A stretch of 64,000 bases of DNA from an uncultured Mucilaginibacter sp. (GCA_913775265.1 CAJYJH010000008.1:1-64000); one strand, 5' to 3'. Positions 27,517 to 36,619 are shown, counted from the stretch's first letter. The notes: generated by a model not told the origin, from the sequence alone. Numbers and translations: made by a program.

Positions 27517-27999
27517 TTACAGTGTAGCTTTGTACTCGCAGTTGCCAATAGCTCTTTTATAATCTTCGATCGAGTCAAAATTTAGGCAAAGCTTAATAGC
27601 CTTTTTGTAAAAGTTAATCGCTTCTTCAAAATTCTGATTGTACTCTTCAATGATGCCCAAACGGTAATTAAGTAAAGCTTTGTCAACCAGCGGCCTGATC
27701 TGCGCCTTATCAGCAATATGGCGTGCTTTTTCCCATTGTTCTAAATTGGTGTATAAAACAATCAGGTTAATATAAGCGTGCGGATATTGCGGATTGCTTT
27801 TAATGGCAGCTTTGTAATGGTTTTCGGCGCGGCCATAGTCATCAAACTGTGTGCGGTACAGCCAACCCAGTGAGTTGTGTGCCTGTGCGGTTGACGGTTC
27901 TTCGAGTATAATGTTTTCTAACAGTTGCTTGGCCTGTAAATAGTTCGCATTGCGGATCGCTTCCTCTGCTTCCAAGTAAATATCTTCCCAGTTATGCAT
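27517..27999 (-). CDS. Tetratricopeptide repeat protein
   Basis: A 160-residue soluble protein made of about four TPR helical pairs, for example AQAHNSLGWLYRTQFDDYGR, then AENHYKAAIKSNPQYPHAYI, then KARHIADKA and FEEAINFYKKAIKLC. There is no signal sequence. TPRs bind proteins or peptides; no partner is indicated by the neighbours. It is convergent with glgB and divergent from the small membrane protein at 28128. Confidence 0.88.
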   Translation of the reverse strand: MHNWEDIYLEAEEAIRNANYLQAKQLLENIILEEPSTAQAHNSLGWLYRTQFDDYGRAENHYKAAIKSNPQYPHAYINLIVLYTNLEQWEKARHIADKAQIRPLVDKALLNYRLGIIEEYNQNFEEAINFYKKAIKLCLNFDSIEDYKRAIGNCEYKATL

Positions 28000-28127
28000 C
28001 GCGTATTAATTAGGTAATAACCGGCAATATACGTATTTGCGCGGTTAGTGTGTTGATATACTAACGGCGTATAAAACATAAATTGCCGCCATCGGTTAAA
28101 ATGAAATACCAATGATAATTTGCCGGT

Positions 28128-28319
28128 ATGACTAACAAATTTTTTTATGCCTATCTGATTGGTGCTCTCGTCGCGCTTGTATTAGCTGTTTATCAATTGA
28201 TTGTTACCACCCCTAAAGTGAGTGCTCCGGTAGGGTTTTTGTATCTTGTACCAGCTATCATATTATCCTATTTAGCTTACAAAGTATATCACGAAAAGAA
28301 CGACAGTGAGCTGATGTAA
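28128..28319 (+). CDS. Small two-helix membrane protein
   Basis: A 63-residue protein with two hydrophobic segments (about 5-26 and 34-52) and a charged C-terminus (YHEKNDSELM). No family recognised. The ATG and composition support a real gene. It is co-directional with the Asp-rich protein gene 109 bases downstream. Confidence 0.65.
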   Translation: MTNKFFYAYLIGALVALVLAVYQLIVTTPKVSAPVGFLYLVPAIILSYLAYKVYHEKNDSELM

Positions 28320-28368
28320 TGCCTCAGTCGCTTCGCTATAATCTACAGAAATTATAGTTAATTGTGGC

Positions 28369-28395
28369 AAAAGCTAAAACAAAGCTTTTCTTTTT
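28369..28395 (+). terminator. Possible weak terminator
   Basis: A 7-bp AAAAGCT/AGCTTTT stem with a 7-base loop and CTTTTT after it, between the small membrane protein gene and the Asp-rich gene. Confidence 0.35.
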
Positions 28396-28428
28396 AAAGT
28401 TATTCTACAACACGTAAAACACAAACTT

Positions 28429-29022
28429 ATGTTAGCATTTGATCAAGAAACCTGGACTGCTGAACAGGAGATACCCACCAAACTTTCCCGTCGATTTAAC
28501 GCTGATGAACTTGATCGCGAAAGATTATCTAAAGCTGCCGTTGACCCGGATGATGACGATGATCTGGACGAAGATGACGACTTAGATTTAGACGATGATG
28601 ATCTGGATGAAGATGACGATTTAGATAATGACGTTGTACCTGGCTATGACGAAGATTTAGATGATGATGACTTGGACGACGATGAAGATGACGATTACAA
28701 CCGCATCAACGGACAGGCCAGCCGCGATTTATCATCAGGTGTAATTGCAAGTTATGATGAGGCCGACGAAACTGACGAACCAAACGAAATACCTGAGCAC
28801 GAAGAGTCGGACGATGAAGACCTACGTTACCCAAGCGAGCAGGAAGTAAGCCAGCCGGAGCAAGGCAGTGATGGTTCATACAGTGAGCAGATTGACGTAA
28901 CGCCACCTAATCCGCAGGAATTCCCGTCAGTAGGTAACGCAAAAACCGATTTCGAGAGCCGTCCGCATGGCCGCACTACCGGCAGAATGTTAGGTCATGA
29001 GCCAGGCACTGAAGGTATATAA
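28429..29022 (+). CDS. Asp-rich acidic protein (197 aa)
   Basis: A 197-residue protein. Residues about 38-90 are almost all Asp, Glu and Leu in a repeated D-x-L-D-E-D-D pattern. The C-terminus is different: SVGNAKTDFESRPHGRTTGR followed by MLGHEPGTEGI, a mildly basic tail that looks conserved rather than low-complexity. There is no signal peptide. The acidic repeat could bind divalent cations or basic proteins (inference). It has a terminator of its own. Function unknown. Confidence 0.75.
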   Translation: MLAFDQETWTAEQEIPTKLSRRFNADELDRERLSKAAVDPDDDDDLDEDDDLDLDDDDLDEDDDLDNDVVPGYDEDLDDDDLDDDEDDDYNRINGQASRDLSSGVIASYDEADETDEPNEIPEHEESDDEDLRYPSEQEVSQPEQGSDGSYSEQIDVTPPNPQEFPSVGNAKTDFESRPHGRTTGRMLGHEPGTEGI

Positions 29023-29041
29023 GTTATATAGTATATCGCTT

Positions 29042-29079
29042 AAGCAAAAGCTGTCCTATTTGGGCAGCTTTTGCTTTTT
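29042..29079 (+). terminator. Intrinsic terminator after the Asp-rich protein gene
   Basis: A 15-bp stem with one G-T pair (29042-29056 with 29062-29076), a 5-base loop and a T run. Confidence 0.85.
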
Positions 29080-29188
29080 CATGCCTTTGTATTACGATGG
29101 TGGCTCTTATCACAAGCATTGTTAGCTGTCAGTTTGGTGTGTGAGTAAGCAAATCGAAATTTAAGTATCGCCTTTCAAGGCATTTTTC

Positions 29189-29196
29189 TAATTTTG
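29189..29196 (+). promoter_or_regulatory. -7 promoter box of the purL operon
   Basis: TAATTTTG matches TAnnTTTG and overlaps the TTG at 29194. Transcription would start near 29203, which makes that TTG unusable and points to GTG at 29227. Confidence 0.5.
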
Positions 29197-29226
29197 GACT
29201 TTCAAAATCCATCAAAATTAGTTACT

Positions 29227-31449
29227 GTGGAGCAAAACCAACCGACTACCGTTGATACCGCCAAAGATTTAGGCCTGTTACCCGAAGAGTTTGAACGTAT
29301 TAAAGAGATTTTGGGCCGTACGCCTAACTTCACCGAATTGTCTATCTTTTCTGTAATGTGGAGCGAGCACTGCTCTTACAAAAACTCCATTAAATGGCTT
29401 AAAACACTTCCGCGCGATGGTTCGCGTATGCTGGCCAAAGCAGGCGAAGAAAATGCCGGATTGGTTGATTTAGGCGACGGCGTAGGCTGTGCCTTTAAAA
29501 TCGAATCGCATAACCACCCATCTGCATTAGAGCCATACCAAGGTGCTGCTACCGGTGTAGGTGGTATTAACCGCGATATATTTACTATGGGTGCACGCCC
29601 CATTGCGCAATTAAACTCATTGCGTTTCGGCGACCTGAGCCTCGACCGTACCAAATGGCTGGTAAAGGGTGTTGTTAAAGGTATTGGTGATTACGGTAAT
29701 GCCTTCGGTATTCCAACCGTAGGCGGCGAGCTGTTTTTTGATGAGTGTTATAACGTTAACCCATTAGTAAATGCTATGTCGGCCGGTATTGTGATGGCTG
29801 GCGAAACAGTGTCTGCAACCTCTTACGGTGTAGGTAACCCGGTTTACATTGTGGGTTCATCAACCGGTAAAGATGGTATACATGGTGCTGCGTTTGCATC
29901 TAAAGATATCACCGAAGACTCGGTAAACGATTTGCCTGCCGTACAGGTAGGCGACCCGTTCCAGGAAAAACTTTTACTGGAAGCAACGCTTGAAGTAATT
30001 AAAACGGGCGCAGTAGTAGGTATGCAGGATATGGGGGCTGCCGGTATCATCTGTTCAAACTCCGAAATGTCGGCCAAAGGCGAGCATGGTATGCGTATCG
30101 ATCTGGATAAAGTACCGACCCGTCAGGATAACATGAAGCCGTTTGAAATTTTGTTATCAGAATCACAAGAACGTATGCTGATTGTGGTGCACAAAGGCCG
30201 CGAAGCAGATGTGCAGGCTGTTTTTGATAAATGGGATTTAAACTGTGTACAAATTGGTGAAGTAACTGATACCAAACGCCTGGAGTATTACATGAACGGC
30301 GAAATGGTGGCCGACGTACCTGCCGAAGACTTAGTATTGGGCGGCGGTGCGCCGGTTTACGAACGCGAATACCGCGAGCCGGCATACTACCAGGAATATC
30401 AGAAATTTAACATTGATGATGTTGCAGTGCCCGAAAATCTGGTAGATGTAGCTGAGCATTTGGTTGCACATCCTAATATCGCATCAAAACGTTGGGTAAC
30501 CGACCAATATGATAGCATGGTAGGCACAGCCACCATGACCACCAACCGTCCGAGCGATGCTGCCGTCGTTGCCGTAAAAGGTACTAGTAAAGCCATTGCT
30601 TTAACGGTAGATTGTAACTCGCGCTATGTAAATGCCGATCCGCAAAAAGGTTGTGCTATTGCTGTAGCCGAAGCTGCCCGTAACATTACCTGTTCGGGTG
30701 GTGAGCCGGTGGCTATTACCAATTGCTTAAACTTTGGTAACCCATACGTGCCTGAAGTGTTCTGGCAATTTGTGGGTGCCATCAAAGGTATGGGCGAAGC
30801 TTGCCGCAAGTTTGATACCCCTGTAACCGGCGGTAACGTAAGTTTTTATAATCAATCATCAGATGAAGGTCCGGTGTTCCCGACGCCAACTATTGGGATG
30901 TTAGGTGTGTTAGATGATAAGGATAACATCATGACGGCTGATTTTAAACAGCCTGGTGATTTTATTTACCTCATCGGCGAATCACAAAATGATATCGCAT
31001 CGTCTCAATACCTGGCATCGTACCACAAAATACAGGCATCACCTGCGCCTTACTTTGACTTAGATAAGGAGTACGCCATGCACCAGGTAATTAAAGAACT
31101 AATTAAGCATAAAGCTATTCAATCAGCTCATGATGTGGCTGATGGTGGTTTGTACATTGCCTTGCTCGAATCGGCTATGCCGTTAGGCTTAGGTTTCGAT
31201 ATTGCAACTGATGCCGACATTCGTAAAGATGCTTTCTTGTTTGGTGAAGCACAAGGTAGGGTAGTGGTGAGCGTATCGCCCGAAGATCAGGATCGCTTTA
31301 CCGAAATGATGGCTACCAGCGAAGTTGAGTATACCATATTAGGTACCGTAACCAACGGTTTCTTTAATGTAGACGAAGAACTGTTTGGCCACGTAACCGA
31401 TGTAAAGCTGTTATACGACAACGTATTACATGTAGCTTTAGGTGAATAA
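29227..31449 (+). CDS. purL: Phosphoribosylformylglycinamidine synthase subunit PurL
   Basis: A 740-residue small-type PurL, which converts FGAR to FGAM with ATP and ammonia from PurQ in purine synthesis. The N-terminal part has GRTPNFTELSIFSVMWSEHC, the first AIR-synthase-like half has GGINRDIFTMGARPIA and VGGELFFDECY, and the second half has CSGGEPVAITNCLNFGNP and SAHDVADGGLYIAL. Large PurL with a fused glutaminase is excluded by length. The frame extends to a TTG at 29194, but the promoter box there favours GTG 29227 (sequence after the start: EQNQPTTVDTAKDLG). The next gene overlaps by one base, forming an operon. Confidence 0.93.
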   Translation: MEQNQPTTVDTAKDLGLLPEEFERIKEILGRTPNFTELSIFSVMWSEHCSYKNSIKWLKTLPRDGSRMLAKAGEENAGLVDLGDGVGCAFKIESHNHPSALEPYQGAATGVGGINRDIFTMGARPIAQLNSLRFGDLSLDRTKWLVKGVVKGIGDYGNAFGIPTVGGELFFDECYNVNPLVNAMSAGIVMAGETVSATSYGVGNPVYIVGSSTGKDGIHGAAFASKDITEDSVNDLPAVQVGDPFQEKLLLEATLEVIKTGAVVGMQDMGAAGIICSNSEMSAKGEHGMRIDLDKVPTRQDNMKPFEILLSESQERMLIVVHKGREADVQAVFDKWDLNCVQIGEVTDTKRLEYYMNGEMVADVPAEDLVLGGGAPVYEREYREPAYYQEYQKFNIDDVAVPENLVDVAEHLVAHPNIASKRWVTDQYDSMVGTATMTTNRPSDAAVVAVKGTSKAIALTVDCNSRYVNADPQKGCAIAVAEAARNITCSGGEPVAITNCLNFGNPYVPEVFWQFVGAIKGMGEACRKFDTPVTGGNVSFYNQSSDEGPVFPTPTIGMLGVLDDKDNIMTADFKQPGDFIYLIGESQNDIASSQYLASYHKIQASPAPYFDLDKEYAMHQVIKELIKHKAIQSAHDVADGGLYIALLESAMPLGLGFDIATDADIRKDAFLFGEAQGRVVVSVSPEDQDRFTEMMATSEVEYTILGTVTNGFFNVDEELFGHVTDVKLLYDNVLHVALGE

Positions 31450-31838
31450 TGTTAAAGCTGAAGCACATACATCACCTCGCTGTTATTTGCTCAGATTACG
31501 AGCGTTCTAAACGTTTTTATACCGAGGTGCTTAACCTGCCTGTTGTACAGGAGGTTTATCGCGCCGAACGACAATCATACAAGCTTGATCTGGCAGTGGG
31601 CGGCCGCTACCAGATCGAGCTTTTTTCATTTCCCAATCCGCCGGTCCGTCCATCAAGACCCGAAGCAGCCGGTTTAAGGCACCTTGCTTTCGCTGTTGAC
31701 AACATTGACGAAGCTGTTGCTCATTTACAAAAACAGGGTATAACGGTTGAACCTGTACGCATAGATGAGTTGACGGGTAAACGGTTCACTTTTTTTGCCG
31801 ACCCCGACGGACTACCGCTCGAGTTATACGAGGGCTAA
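31449..31838 (+). CDS. VOC-family metalloprotein (YaeR/SMU1112c type)
   Basis: A 129-residue glyoxalase-fold protein. The VOC pattern is LKHIHHLAVICSDYERSKRF and, in the second half, GLRHLAFAVDNIDEAV, with FFADPDGLPLELYE at the end. Metal ligands would be His in HHLAV, Glu in IELFSF, His in LRHLAF and Glu in LELYE. The YaeR group has no proven reaction. Its ATG shares one base with the purL stop, and trmN6 starts 3 bases after its end. Confidence 0.85.
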   Translation: MLKLKHIHHLAVICSDYERSKRFYTEVLNLPVVQEVYRAERQSYKLDLAVGGRYQIELFSFPNPPVRPSRPEAAGLRHLAFAVDNIDEAVAHLQKQGITVEPVRIDELTGKRFTFFADPDGLPLELYEG

Positions 31839-31841
31839 ACC

Positions 31842-32555
31842 ATGTCCGGCATTTTTCATTTTAAACAATTTAGCGTAAACCAAGCTAACTGCGCCATGAA
31901 GATTAATACCGATGGTGTATTACTTGGTGCAATGGCCGGCAACAATAACCCTTCAAGCATTTTAGATATTGGTACCGGTACAGGTGTAATTGCCTTAATG
32001 CTGGCACAACGATATTCGTCATCTAACATCACTGCCGTAGAAATGGACGAAGCTGCTGCGCAAACTGCGAAGTTAAATTTCAGCAACTCTCAGTTTGATG
32101 ACCGGTTGCAGGTGCATGCACAAAGCTTTCAGCATTATTTTACTGAGCATCCCTCGCAGCAGTTTGATTTGATAGTATCCAACCCTCCTTTTTATATACA
32201 ATCACTGCCATCGCCCGGTAAGTTGAAGGCCTTGGCCAAGCATGCGGATAGTAATTTTTTTAACGAGTTGATTGCCGCCATGGCTTTGCATCTTACAGTA
32301 GATGGTGAAGGCTGGCTGATTGCTCCGCTAAATACCGTTAGCCTAATGTTACAGTCGGCCAAACAAAACGGGTTGTACTTGCAACGCGCTGTCGATATAT
32401 CATCTTATCCAAAGGCTGAGCCACATCGCAGGGTTATTGTTTTGGGGCGTAAGCAAACACCTGTTATCACCACGCGTTTATGTATATATGATGCGCCGGG
32501 TGTTTACAATGCTGAATACCAGGCGTTGCTTTCTGCTTTCCTGACTGTTTTTTAA
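31842..32555 (+). CDS. trmN6: tRNA1(Val) A37 N6-methyltransferase
   Basis: A 237-residue SAM-dependent methyltransferase of the YfiC/TrmN6 family, which makes m6A37 in tRNA-Val. The start FHFKQFSVNQANCAMKINTD is the family signature. Motif I is DIGTGTGVIALMLAQ and the adenine-methylating NPPF motif is IVSNPPFY. Length is normal. It lies in the purL-fbp run, 3 bases after the previous gene. Confidence 0.9.
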   Translation: MSGIFHFKQFSVNQANCAMKINTDGVLLGAMAGNNNPSSILDIGTGTGVIALMLAQRYSSSNITAVEMDEAAAQTAKLNFSNSQFDDRLQVHAQSFQHYFTEHPSQQFDLIVSNPPFYIQSLPSPGKLKALAKHADSNFFNELIAAMALHLTVDGEGWLIAPLNTVSLMLQSAKQNGLYLQRAVDISSYPKAEPHRRVIVLGRKQTPVITTRLCIYDAPGVYNAEYQALLSAFLTVF

Positions 32556-32603
32556 AGCAGGATTCAGTTTAATATAATTTTCTAATCAAACTCAATTTAT
32601 ACT

Positions 32604-33101
32604 ATGACCCGCATAGGGCTTATATCAGATACGCACGGCTATTTGGACGATGCTGTTTTTAAACATTTTGCCAATTGTGATGAGATATGGCATGCCGGCG
32701 ATTTTGGTACGCTCGAACTGGCCGAAAAGCTGGCGGCCTTTAAACCGCTCAGAGGCGTGTATGGCAATATTGATGGACCCGACATCAGGCAAACCTATCC
32801 GGAAAACCTCCGTTTTATGTGTGAAGATGTCGATGTTTGGATGACGCACATCGGCGGTTATCCTGACAAATATAGTCCTGCTGTTAAGCGTATAATTTAC
32901 ACTAAGCCCCCCGCCTTATTTATTAGTGGACACTCTCATATATTGAAAGTAATATTTGATAAAAAGATCAATTGTTTGCATTTAAACCCCGGGGCAGCCG
33001 GAAAACAAGGTTGGCATAAAATTAAAACATTGATAAAATTTTGCATTTCTGGTAATAAAATTCATAACTTGGATGTGATAGAATTATTAAATAATATGTA
33101 A
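32604..33101 (+). CDS. YfcE-type metallophosphoesterase
   Basis: A 165-residue calcineurin-like phosphoesterase with the complete di-metal set: [29 protein letters not shown] and FISGHSH. E. coli YfcE is a phosphodiesterase on model substrates; the physiological substrate is unknown. It is small and cytoplasmic, lies 48 bases after trmN6 and 16 bases before fbp, so it is in the same operon. Confidence 0.88.
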   Translation: MTRIGLISDTHGYLDDAVFKHFANCDEIWHAGDFGTLELAEKLAAFKPLRGVYGNIDGPDIRQTYPENLRFMCEDVDVWMTHIGGYPDKYSPAVKRIIYTKPPALFISGHSHILKVIFDKKINCLHLNPGAAGKQGWHKIKTLIKFCISGNKIHNLDVIELLNNM

Positions 33102-33117
33102 TAAATACACTAAGCCT

Positions 33118-34167
33118 ATGAAAGCAGTAAAAACACTTGGACAATTTATCATCGAAAAGCAGGCGGATTTCCCGTATGCCAAGGGTGAGCTATCGCGCTT
33201 GTTGCGTGATATTGGCATAGCCGCCAAAATTGTAAACCGCGAAATTAACAAAGCCGGTTTAGCCGATATTATCGGCGATATGGGCACGGTAAACATCCAG
33301 GGCGAAGGCCAAAAAAAACTGGATGTTTATGCCAACGAGCAATTCATCGCGGCGCTGCAAAGTGGCGGCGAATGTTGCATCGTGGTATCTGAAGAAAACG
33401 ATGAGTACATTTATATCGACTCCGAAATTTCTAAAAATGCTAAATACATCGTGGCTATCGATCCGCTGGATGGTTCGTCAAACATTGATGTGAACGTTGG
33501 GGTAGGGACGATCTTTTCCATCTTTCGCCGCAAATCAACCGAAGGCAGAGCTACGCTGGATGACGTATTGCAAAAAGGTATTGAGCAAATTGCTGCCGGT
33601 TATGTGATTTATGGTTCGTCGACCATGCTGGTGTACACTACGGGCAAAGGGGTTAATGGCTTCACTTTAGATCCGTCTATTGGTGAATTTTGCTTGTCGC
33701 ACCCGGATATGATGGTACCGCAGGATGGTGTAATCTATTCGATCAACGAAGGGTACTATGCACACTTTCCAGATGGCATAAAGAAATATATTAAATATTG
33801 CCAGGTAGAAGATGAGCGCACACGGCGCCCGTATACATCACGCTACACCGGCTCTATGGTAGCCGATATACATCGCACCTTAATTAAGGGCGGTATTTTT
33901 ATTTACCCCATGACAGCGCAGGCACCCAAAGGTAAACTACGGTTAATTTATGAGTGTAATCCGATATCTTTTATTGTGGAGCAGGCCGGGGGCAAAGCCA
34001 CCAACGGCTATGAGCGTATCCTCGAACTGGAGGTGAAAGAATTACATCAGCGTTCGGCTATCGTCATTGGTTCGGTTAATATGGTCGAAAAAGCAGAGGA
34101 AATGTTGGCTTGTTTTTCGCCGCAAATAACCAAAACTACTTTTGAAGGTTTAGTAACTATACAATAA
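33118..34167 (+). CDS. fbp: Class 1 fructose-1,6-bisphosphatase
   Basis: A 349-residue gluconeogenic enzyme removing phosphate 1 of fructose-1,6-bisphosphate. The catalytic motif is [13 protein letters not shown] (about 118-130), with the upstream metal ligands in [12 protein letters not shown]-terminal motifs include [12 protein letters not shown] and [20 protein letters not shown]. Length fits the class. It is the last gene of the purL run; its stop lies 23 bases from the stop of convergent rnhA. No strong terminator is visible. Confidence 0.95.
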   Translation: MKAVKTLGQFIIEKQADFPYAKGELSRLLRDIGIAAKIVNREINKAGLADIIGDMGTVNIQGEGQKKLDVYANEQFIAALQSGGECCIVVSEENDEYIYIDSEISKNAKYIVAIDPLDGSSNIDVNVGVGTIFSIFRRKSTEGRATLDDVLQKGIEQIAAGYVIYGSSTMLVYTTGKGVNGFTLDPSIGEFCLSHPDMMVPQDGVIYSINEGYYAHFPDGIKKYIKYCQVEDERTRRPYTSRYTGSMVADIHRTLIKGGIFIYPMTAQAPKGKLRLIYECNPISFIVEQAGGKATNGYERILELEVKELHQRSAIVIGSVNMVEKAEEMLACFSPQITKTTFEGLVTIQ

Positions 34168-34190
34168 ATAAAGAGCTTAGGCAAAAAACA

Positions 34191-34649
34191 TTATTTACTG
34201 CTTTCCATTTCAAATACCGAGTCTATTAACAACGTTTTCTGCTGAGCCGCAGCTACGGCAAGCCGGTCGCACCGCTCGTTTTCGGGGTGACCGGCATGGC
34301 CTTTAATCCACTTAAAACGGATGTTGTGCAGCTTGCTTACCTCCAGGTAACGCAACCATAAGTCTTTGTTCTTTTTTCCGGCAAAGTCTTTGGCTACCCA
34401 GCCATTTACCCAGCGCTTTTCGATAGCGTCAACTACGTATTTAGAATCGGAATAGATGGTGACCTGTTGATTTGGGCTTTTGAGAGCCTCCAGGCCTTTA
34501 ATAACGGCTAAAAGTTCCATGCGGTTATTGGTAGTTTTGCGAAAGCCCTCGGCCAGCTCTTTATAGTGTTTGCCGGCGCGCAATATAGTACCATAACCCC
34601 CCGGACCGGGGTTGCCGCTTGATGCGCCGTCTGTAAAAATCTCAATCAT
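34191..34649 (-). CDS. rnhA: Ribonuclease HI
   Basis: A 152-residue RNase HI that cleaves RNA in RNA-DNA hybrids. Active-site motifs are IFTDGASSGNPGPGGYG (first Asp), NRMELLAVIKGLEAL (Glu), IYSDSKYVVDAI (Asp) and GHAGHPENERCDRLA (His and last Asp). All four carboxylates are present. Length is normal. The next gene upstream is tRNA-His, on the other strand. Confidence 0.95.
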   Translation of the reverse strand: MIEIFTDGASSGNPGPGGYGTILRAGKHYKELAEGFRKTTNNRMELLAVIKGLEALKSPNQQVTIYSDSKYVVDAIEKRWVNGWVAKDFAGKKNKDLWLRYLEVSKLHNIRFKWIKGHAGHPENERCDRLAVAAAQQKTLLIDSVFEMESSK

Positions 34650-34712
34650 AAAACGAGTGCAATGATAAGAAAACGCCTGTTTTTGACCTACAGATAAATT
34701 TTTAAAAAAGAG

Positions 34713-34743
34713 TTTGCATTACAGGTTTAGATTTCTATTTTTG
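34713..34743 (+). promoter_or_regulatory. Promoter of tRNA-His (-33 TTTG, -7 TATTTTTG)
   Basis: TTTG (34713-34716), 19 bases, then TATTTTTG (34736-34743) is an exact match to the Bacteroidota sigma-ABfr promoter layout. The tRNA begins 14 bases downstream. Confidence 0.8.
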
Positions 34744-34756
34744 TCCCCACAAACAC

Positions 34757-34831
34757 GGTAGATGTAGCTCAGTTGGTTAGAGCACTAGATTGTGGTTCTA
34801 GGGGTCGTGGGTTCGAGCCCCATCATTTACC
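34757..34831 (+). tRNA. tRNA-His (anticodon GTG)
   Basis: A full cloverleaf. The acceptor stem GTAGATG pairs with CATTTAC (one G-T pair), the D arm is GCTC/GAGC, the anticodon stem CTAGA/TCTAG encloses loop TTGTGGT with anticodon GTG, and the T arm GTGGG/CCCAT encloses TTCGAGC. The extra G at 34757 faces C at 34831, as expected for the G-1:C73 identity pair of tRNA-His. CCA is not fully encoded. Confidence 0.95.
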
Positions 34832-34840
34832 CAAAGTTTC

Positions 34841-34876
34841 AAAAAAGGCTGTTTTCAATAGAAGATGGCCTTTTTT
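34841..34876 (+). terminator. Terminator of tRNA-His
   Basis: The stem AAAAAAGGC / GCCTTTTTT ends in a T run and lies about 10 bases after the tRNA. Confidence 0.75.
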
Positions 34877-35164
34877 AGTTTTGCATTATCTATGCGGCCC
34901 TACAATTTTAGCTTAGATATTTTCTGGATTATAAACTCAGGAGTTTAAGCAATGTTATAAGTATCGAAAAGCTTACTCAACTTATCTGCATAGATCAATA
35001 CTGTATTTTAATTTAAATAGAATATACAAGATTATCTGTAGCTGCACCTATCTTAGAAACCTCAGACAACACTCCAGCTTGACCTTAAATAATTCCTACC
35101 TATAAATAACTTCAGTAGTTGTGGAGGCAGCTAACTTAATTCAATATTTTGTAGCAAAAAAGTC
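34877..35164. other. Gene-poor A/T-rich spacer after tRNA-His
   Basis: No credible gene, repeat or RNA structure seen. No second copy of the tRNA 3' end was noticed downstream. Confidence 0.45.
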
Positions 35165-35587
35165 TTAAAAAGATAACCCACAAACCGGCATTTGGGTCAG
35201 CCGGTATTTTTGCTGCAAGGCGTTGCAATAGTTTTGCGCCAGCGATACTGTAGTGTTATGGGTTGAGGCATTGCTGCAGATCTCGAGATAACAATTGAGT
35301 ACCGGGATGAGGTCTTCGTAAGTCCAGCGTCGGCTCGAATTGGTGTCGGCAGATAAAATGTAAAACTCGTGGGTACCGTTTTGCAGATAGCAAACAGCTG
35401 CTCCGTTTTGGTATAAACCTAAATCGTACTGGCCGGCTTCGGCTTCCAGGCGCACAGTGTAATTATGGTTTTGTGGCAAGCCGGTGAGCAGGTGCGTAAA
35501 ACGGACATCATCTAACAACAACCGGAGCAATAATTGATGCGTGCGCGGATAATCGAGCGAAAGACGCAGAAAGTGATTTAAACGCAT
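35165..35587 (-). CDS. Hypothetical protein (140 aa)
   Basis: A 140-residue frame starting at MRLNHFLRLSLDYPRTHQLL. The frame is open for 27 more residues upstream (to 35668), but that part is Arg/Tyr/Pro-rich and unlike a protein start. The middle has beta-like strands (YTVRLEAEAGQYDLGLY, then AAVCYLQNGTHEFYILSA), and the C-terminus is helical with several Cys. No family recognised. It could belong to the immunity/SMI1-like or CesT-like size class, but no motif proves this. Confidence 0.5.
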   Translation of the reverse strand: MRLNHFLRLSLDYPRTHQLLLRLLLDDVRFTHLLTGLPQNHNYTVRLEAEAGQYDLGLYQNGAAVCYLQNGTHEFYILSADTNSSRRWTYEDLIPVLNCYLEICSNASTHNTTVSLAQNYCNALQQKYRLTQMPVCGLSF

Positions 35588-35908
35588 AGCAGGGTTGTAA
35601 AATGTAGGCAGGGTATAAGGTTTCCGGATGTATAAACTTTTATGTCGGTATAGTTGACAACCGGGCAAACCGGTTTAAACGGCTGCGGGCGGGCTGATTT
35701 TTTACTTCTATGGCTTAGCGTATTTGCTGAATAGGATAATGTCAAGTTAAACGACAGAAATTGCATGAGGTTGTTGCTGAACATTTGTGACGCAACAAAT
35801 TTACATAAGCCTGCCCTGCACTATGCCCGTAGTTTGCCGGTTATTTAAAACTGCGTAAAACTACGCGGTTGCTGAACGCAGGATGAACCATGTGTTAGCA
35901 GTGACACT
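35588..35908. other. Intergenic region between the 140-aa gene and the candidate small RNA
   Basis: Open frames on the minus strand here look like chance extensions. No promoter or repeat of note. Confidence 0.4.
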
Positions 35909-36024
35909 AAAAAAGAAAACCTCCCGGCACTCGCTGTCGGGAGGTTTCAACCTAAACCTTATCACAATTTTTAAGCCCGTAGAGGGCTTAGTTTGAGCTG
36001 CACAAGGTATAAACTTTTTTAAAT
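35909..36024 (-). ncRNA. Candidate small RNA, about 115 nt
   Basis: On the minus strand a -7 box TACTTTTG (36030-36037) would start a transcript near 36024. The transcript would contain a 7-bp hairpin (TAAGCCC/GGGCTTA, 35972-35978 with 35984-35990). It would end at a strong intrinsic terminator: a perfect 10-bp stem AAACCTCCCG/CGGGAGGTTT (35917-35926 with 35938-35947), then TTCTTTTTT-like uridines. No protein-coding frame was seen on this strand. No clear -33 element. On the plus strand the same DNA has a 37-codon frame (35883-35996), an alternative reading. Confidence 0.4.
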
Positions 36025-36250
36025 TTATGCAAAAGTAAAGCGTTTTACTTAAAATATTTTTGTTGTGCGCTTAAACTACAACCTACTCATCTTAAAGAGT
36101 AAATCATCTCGCGATTGCAATGCAATCACTTTTTATTGAAAAATTTAGAAAGTTAATAGTGTTTATTTTTTATAAATCTATAATTATCAGTGAATTATAA
36201 ATATTTTGACGCGTAAAGGTTTTGGGTGTAGATTAGGGAGGGTAAAGACC

Positions 36251-36295
36251 GCAATGTGTGCCGGCGAATCTCATGCACCCGCCGGACAACATTGC
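36251..36295. other. Two-step stem-loop of unknown role
   Basis: The outer stem GCAATGT/ACATTGC (36251-36257 with 36289-36295) and the inner stem CCGGCG/CGCCGG (36261-36266 with 36280-36285) are separated by a symmetric 3+3 internal loop, with a 13-base apical loop. There is no T run on either side, so it is not an ordinary terminator. It lies in an otherwise empty A/T-rich region (36038-36578). Confidence 0.45.
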
Positions 36296-36578
36296 AGTTA
36301 AGTAAGGTTTAGGCGTAATTTAATTTTGATCAACTTTAACAACGATGATATTGCCTGAGCGTTAATCAAAAGGAACGGTGCTAAAGTAGATAAGTCTATT
36401 GAAATAAAACCACGGGTTTTTACCTGGTTTTGTAAATGCGAAAATGTACGTATCGGTTTATTTGGCGAATGAAGGCATTACATTGTTGCAGTGTTTACCG
36501 CTTTATAAAATTGAGGACAGCTCCGCTCGAATTCTGATTTTGTTTGAAAATACTTTCATGGGCATGGAGACATCATTC

Positions 36579-36586
36579 TATATTTG
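36579..36586 (+). promoter_or_regulatory. -7 promoter box of the S-M cassette array
   Basis: TATATTTG matches TAnnTTTG. The expected start near 36592 would give a leader of about 28 bases before the S1 ATG at 36620. Confidence 0.5.
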
Positions 36587-36619
36587 CCGCCAAATTTTTA
36601 CCCTTAATTAATTAAATTT

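Noticed and set aside
34757..34831. tRNA-His as an integration site for the 35-40 kb accessory stretch
   Set aside because: No integrase gene and no repeated tRNA 3' end were seen downstream; only the gene-poor context suggested it.
35883..35996. A 37-codon plus-strand frame covering the terminator-like stem
   Set aside because: The stem has a proper uridine tail on the minus strand and a minus-strand promoter box, so a small RNA explains the region better; not disproved.
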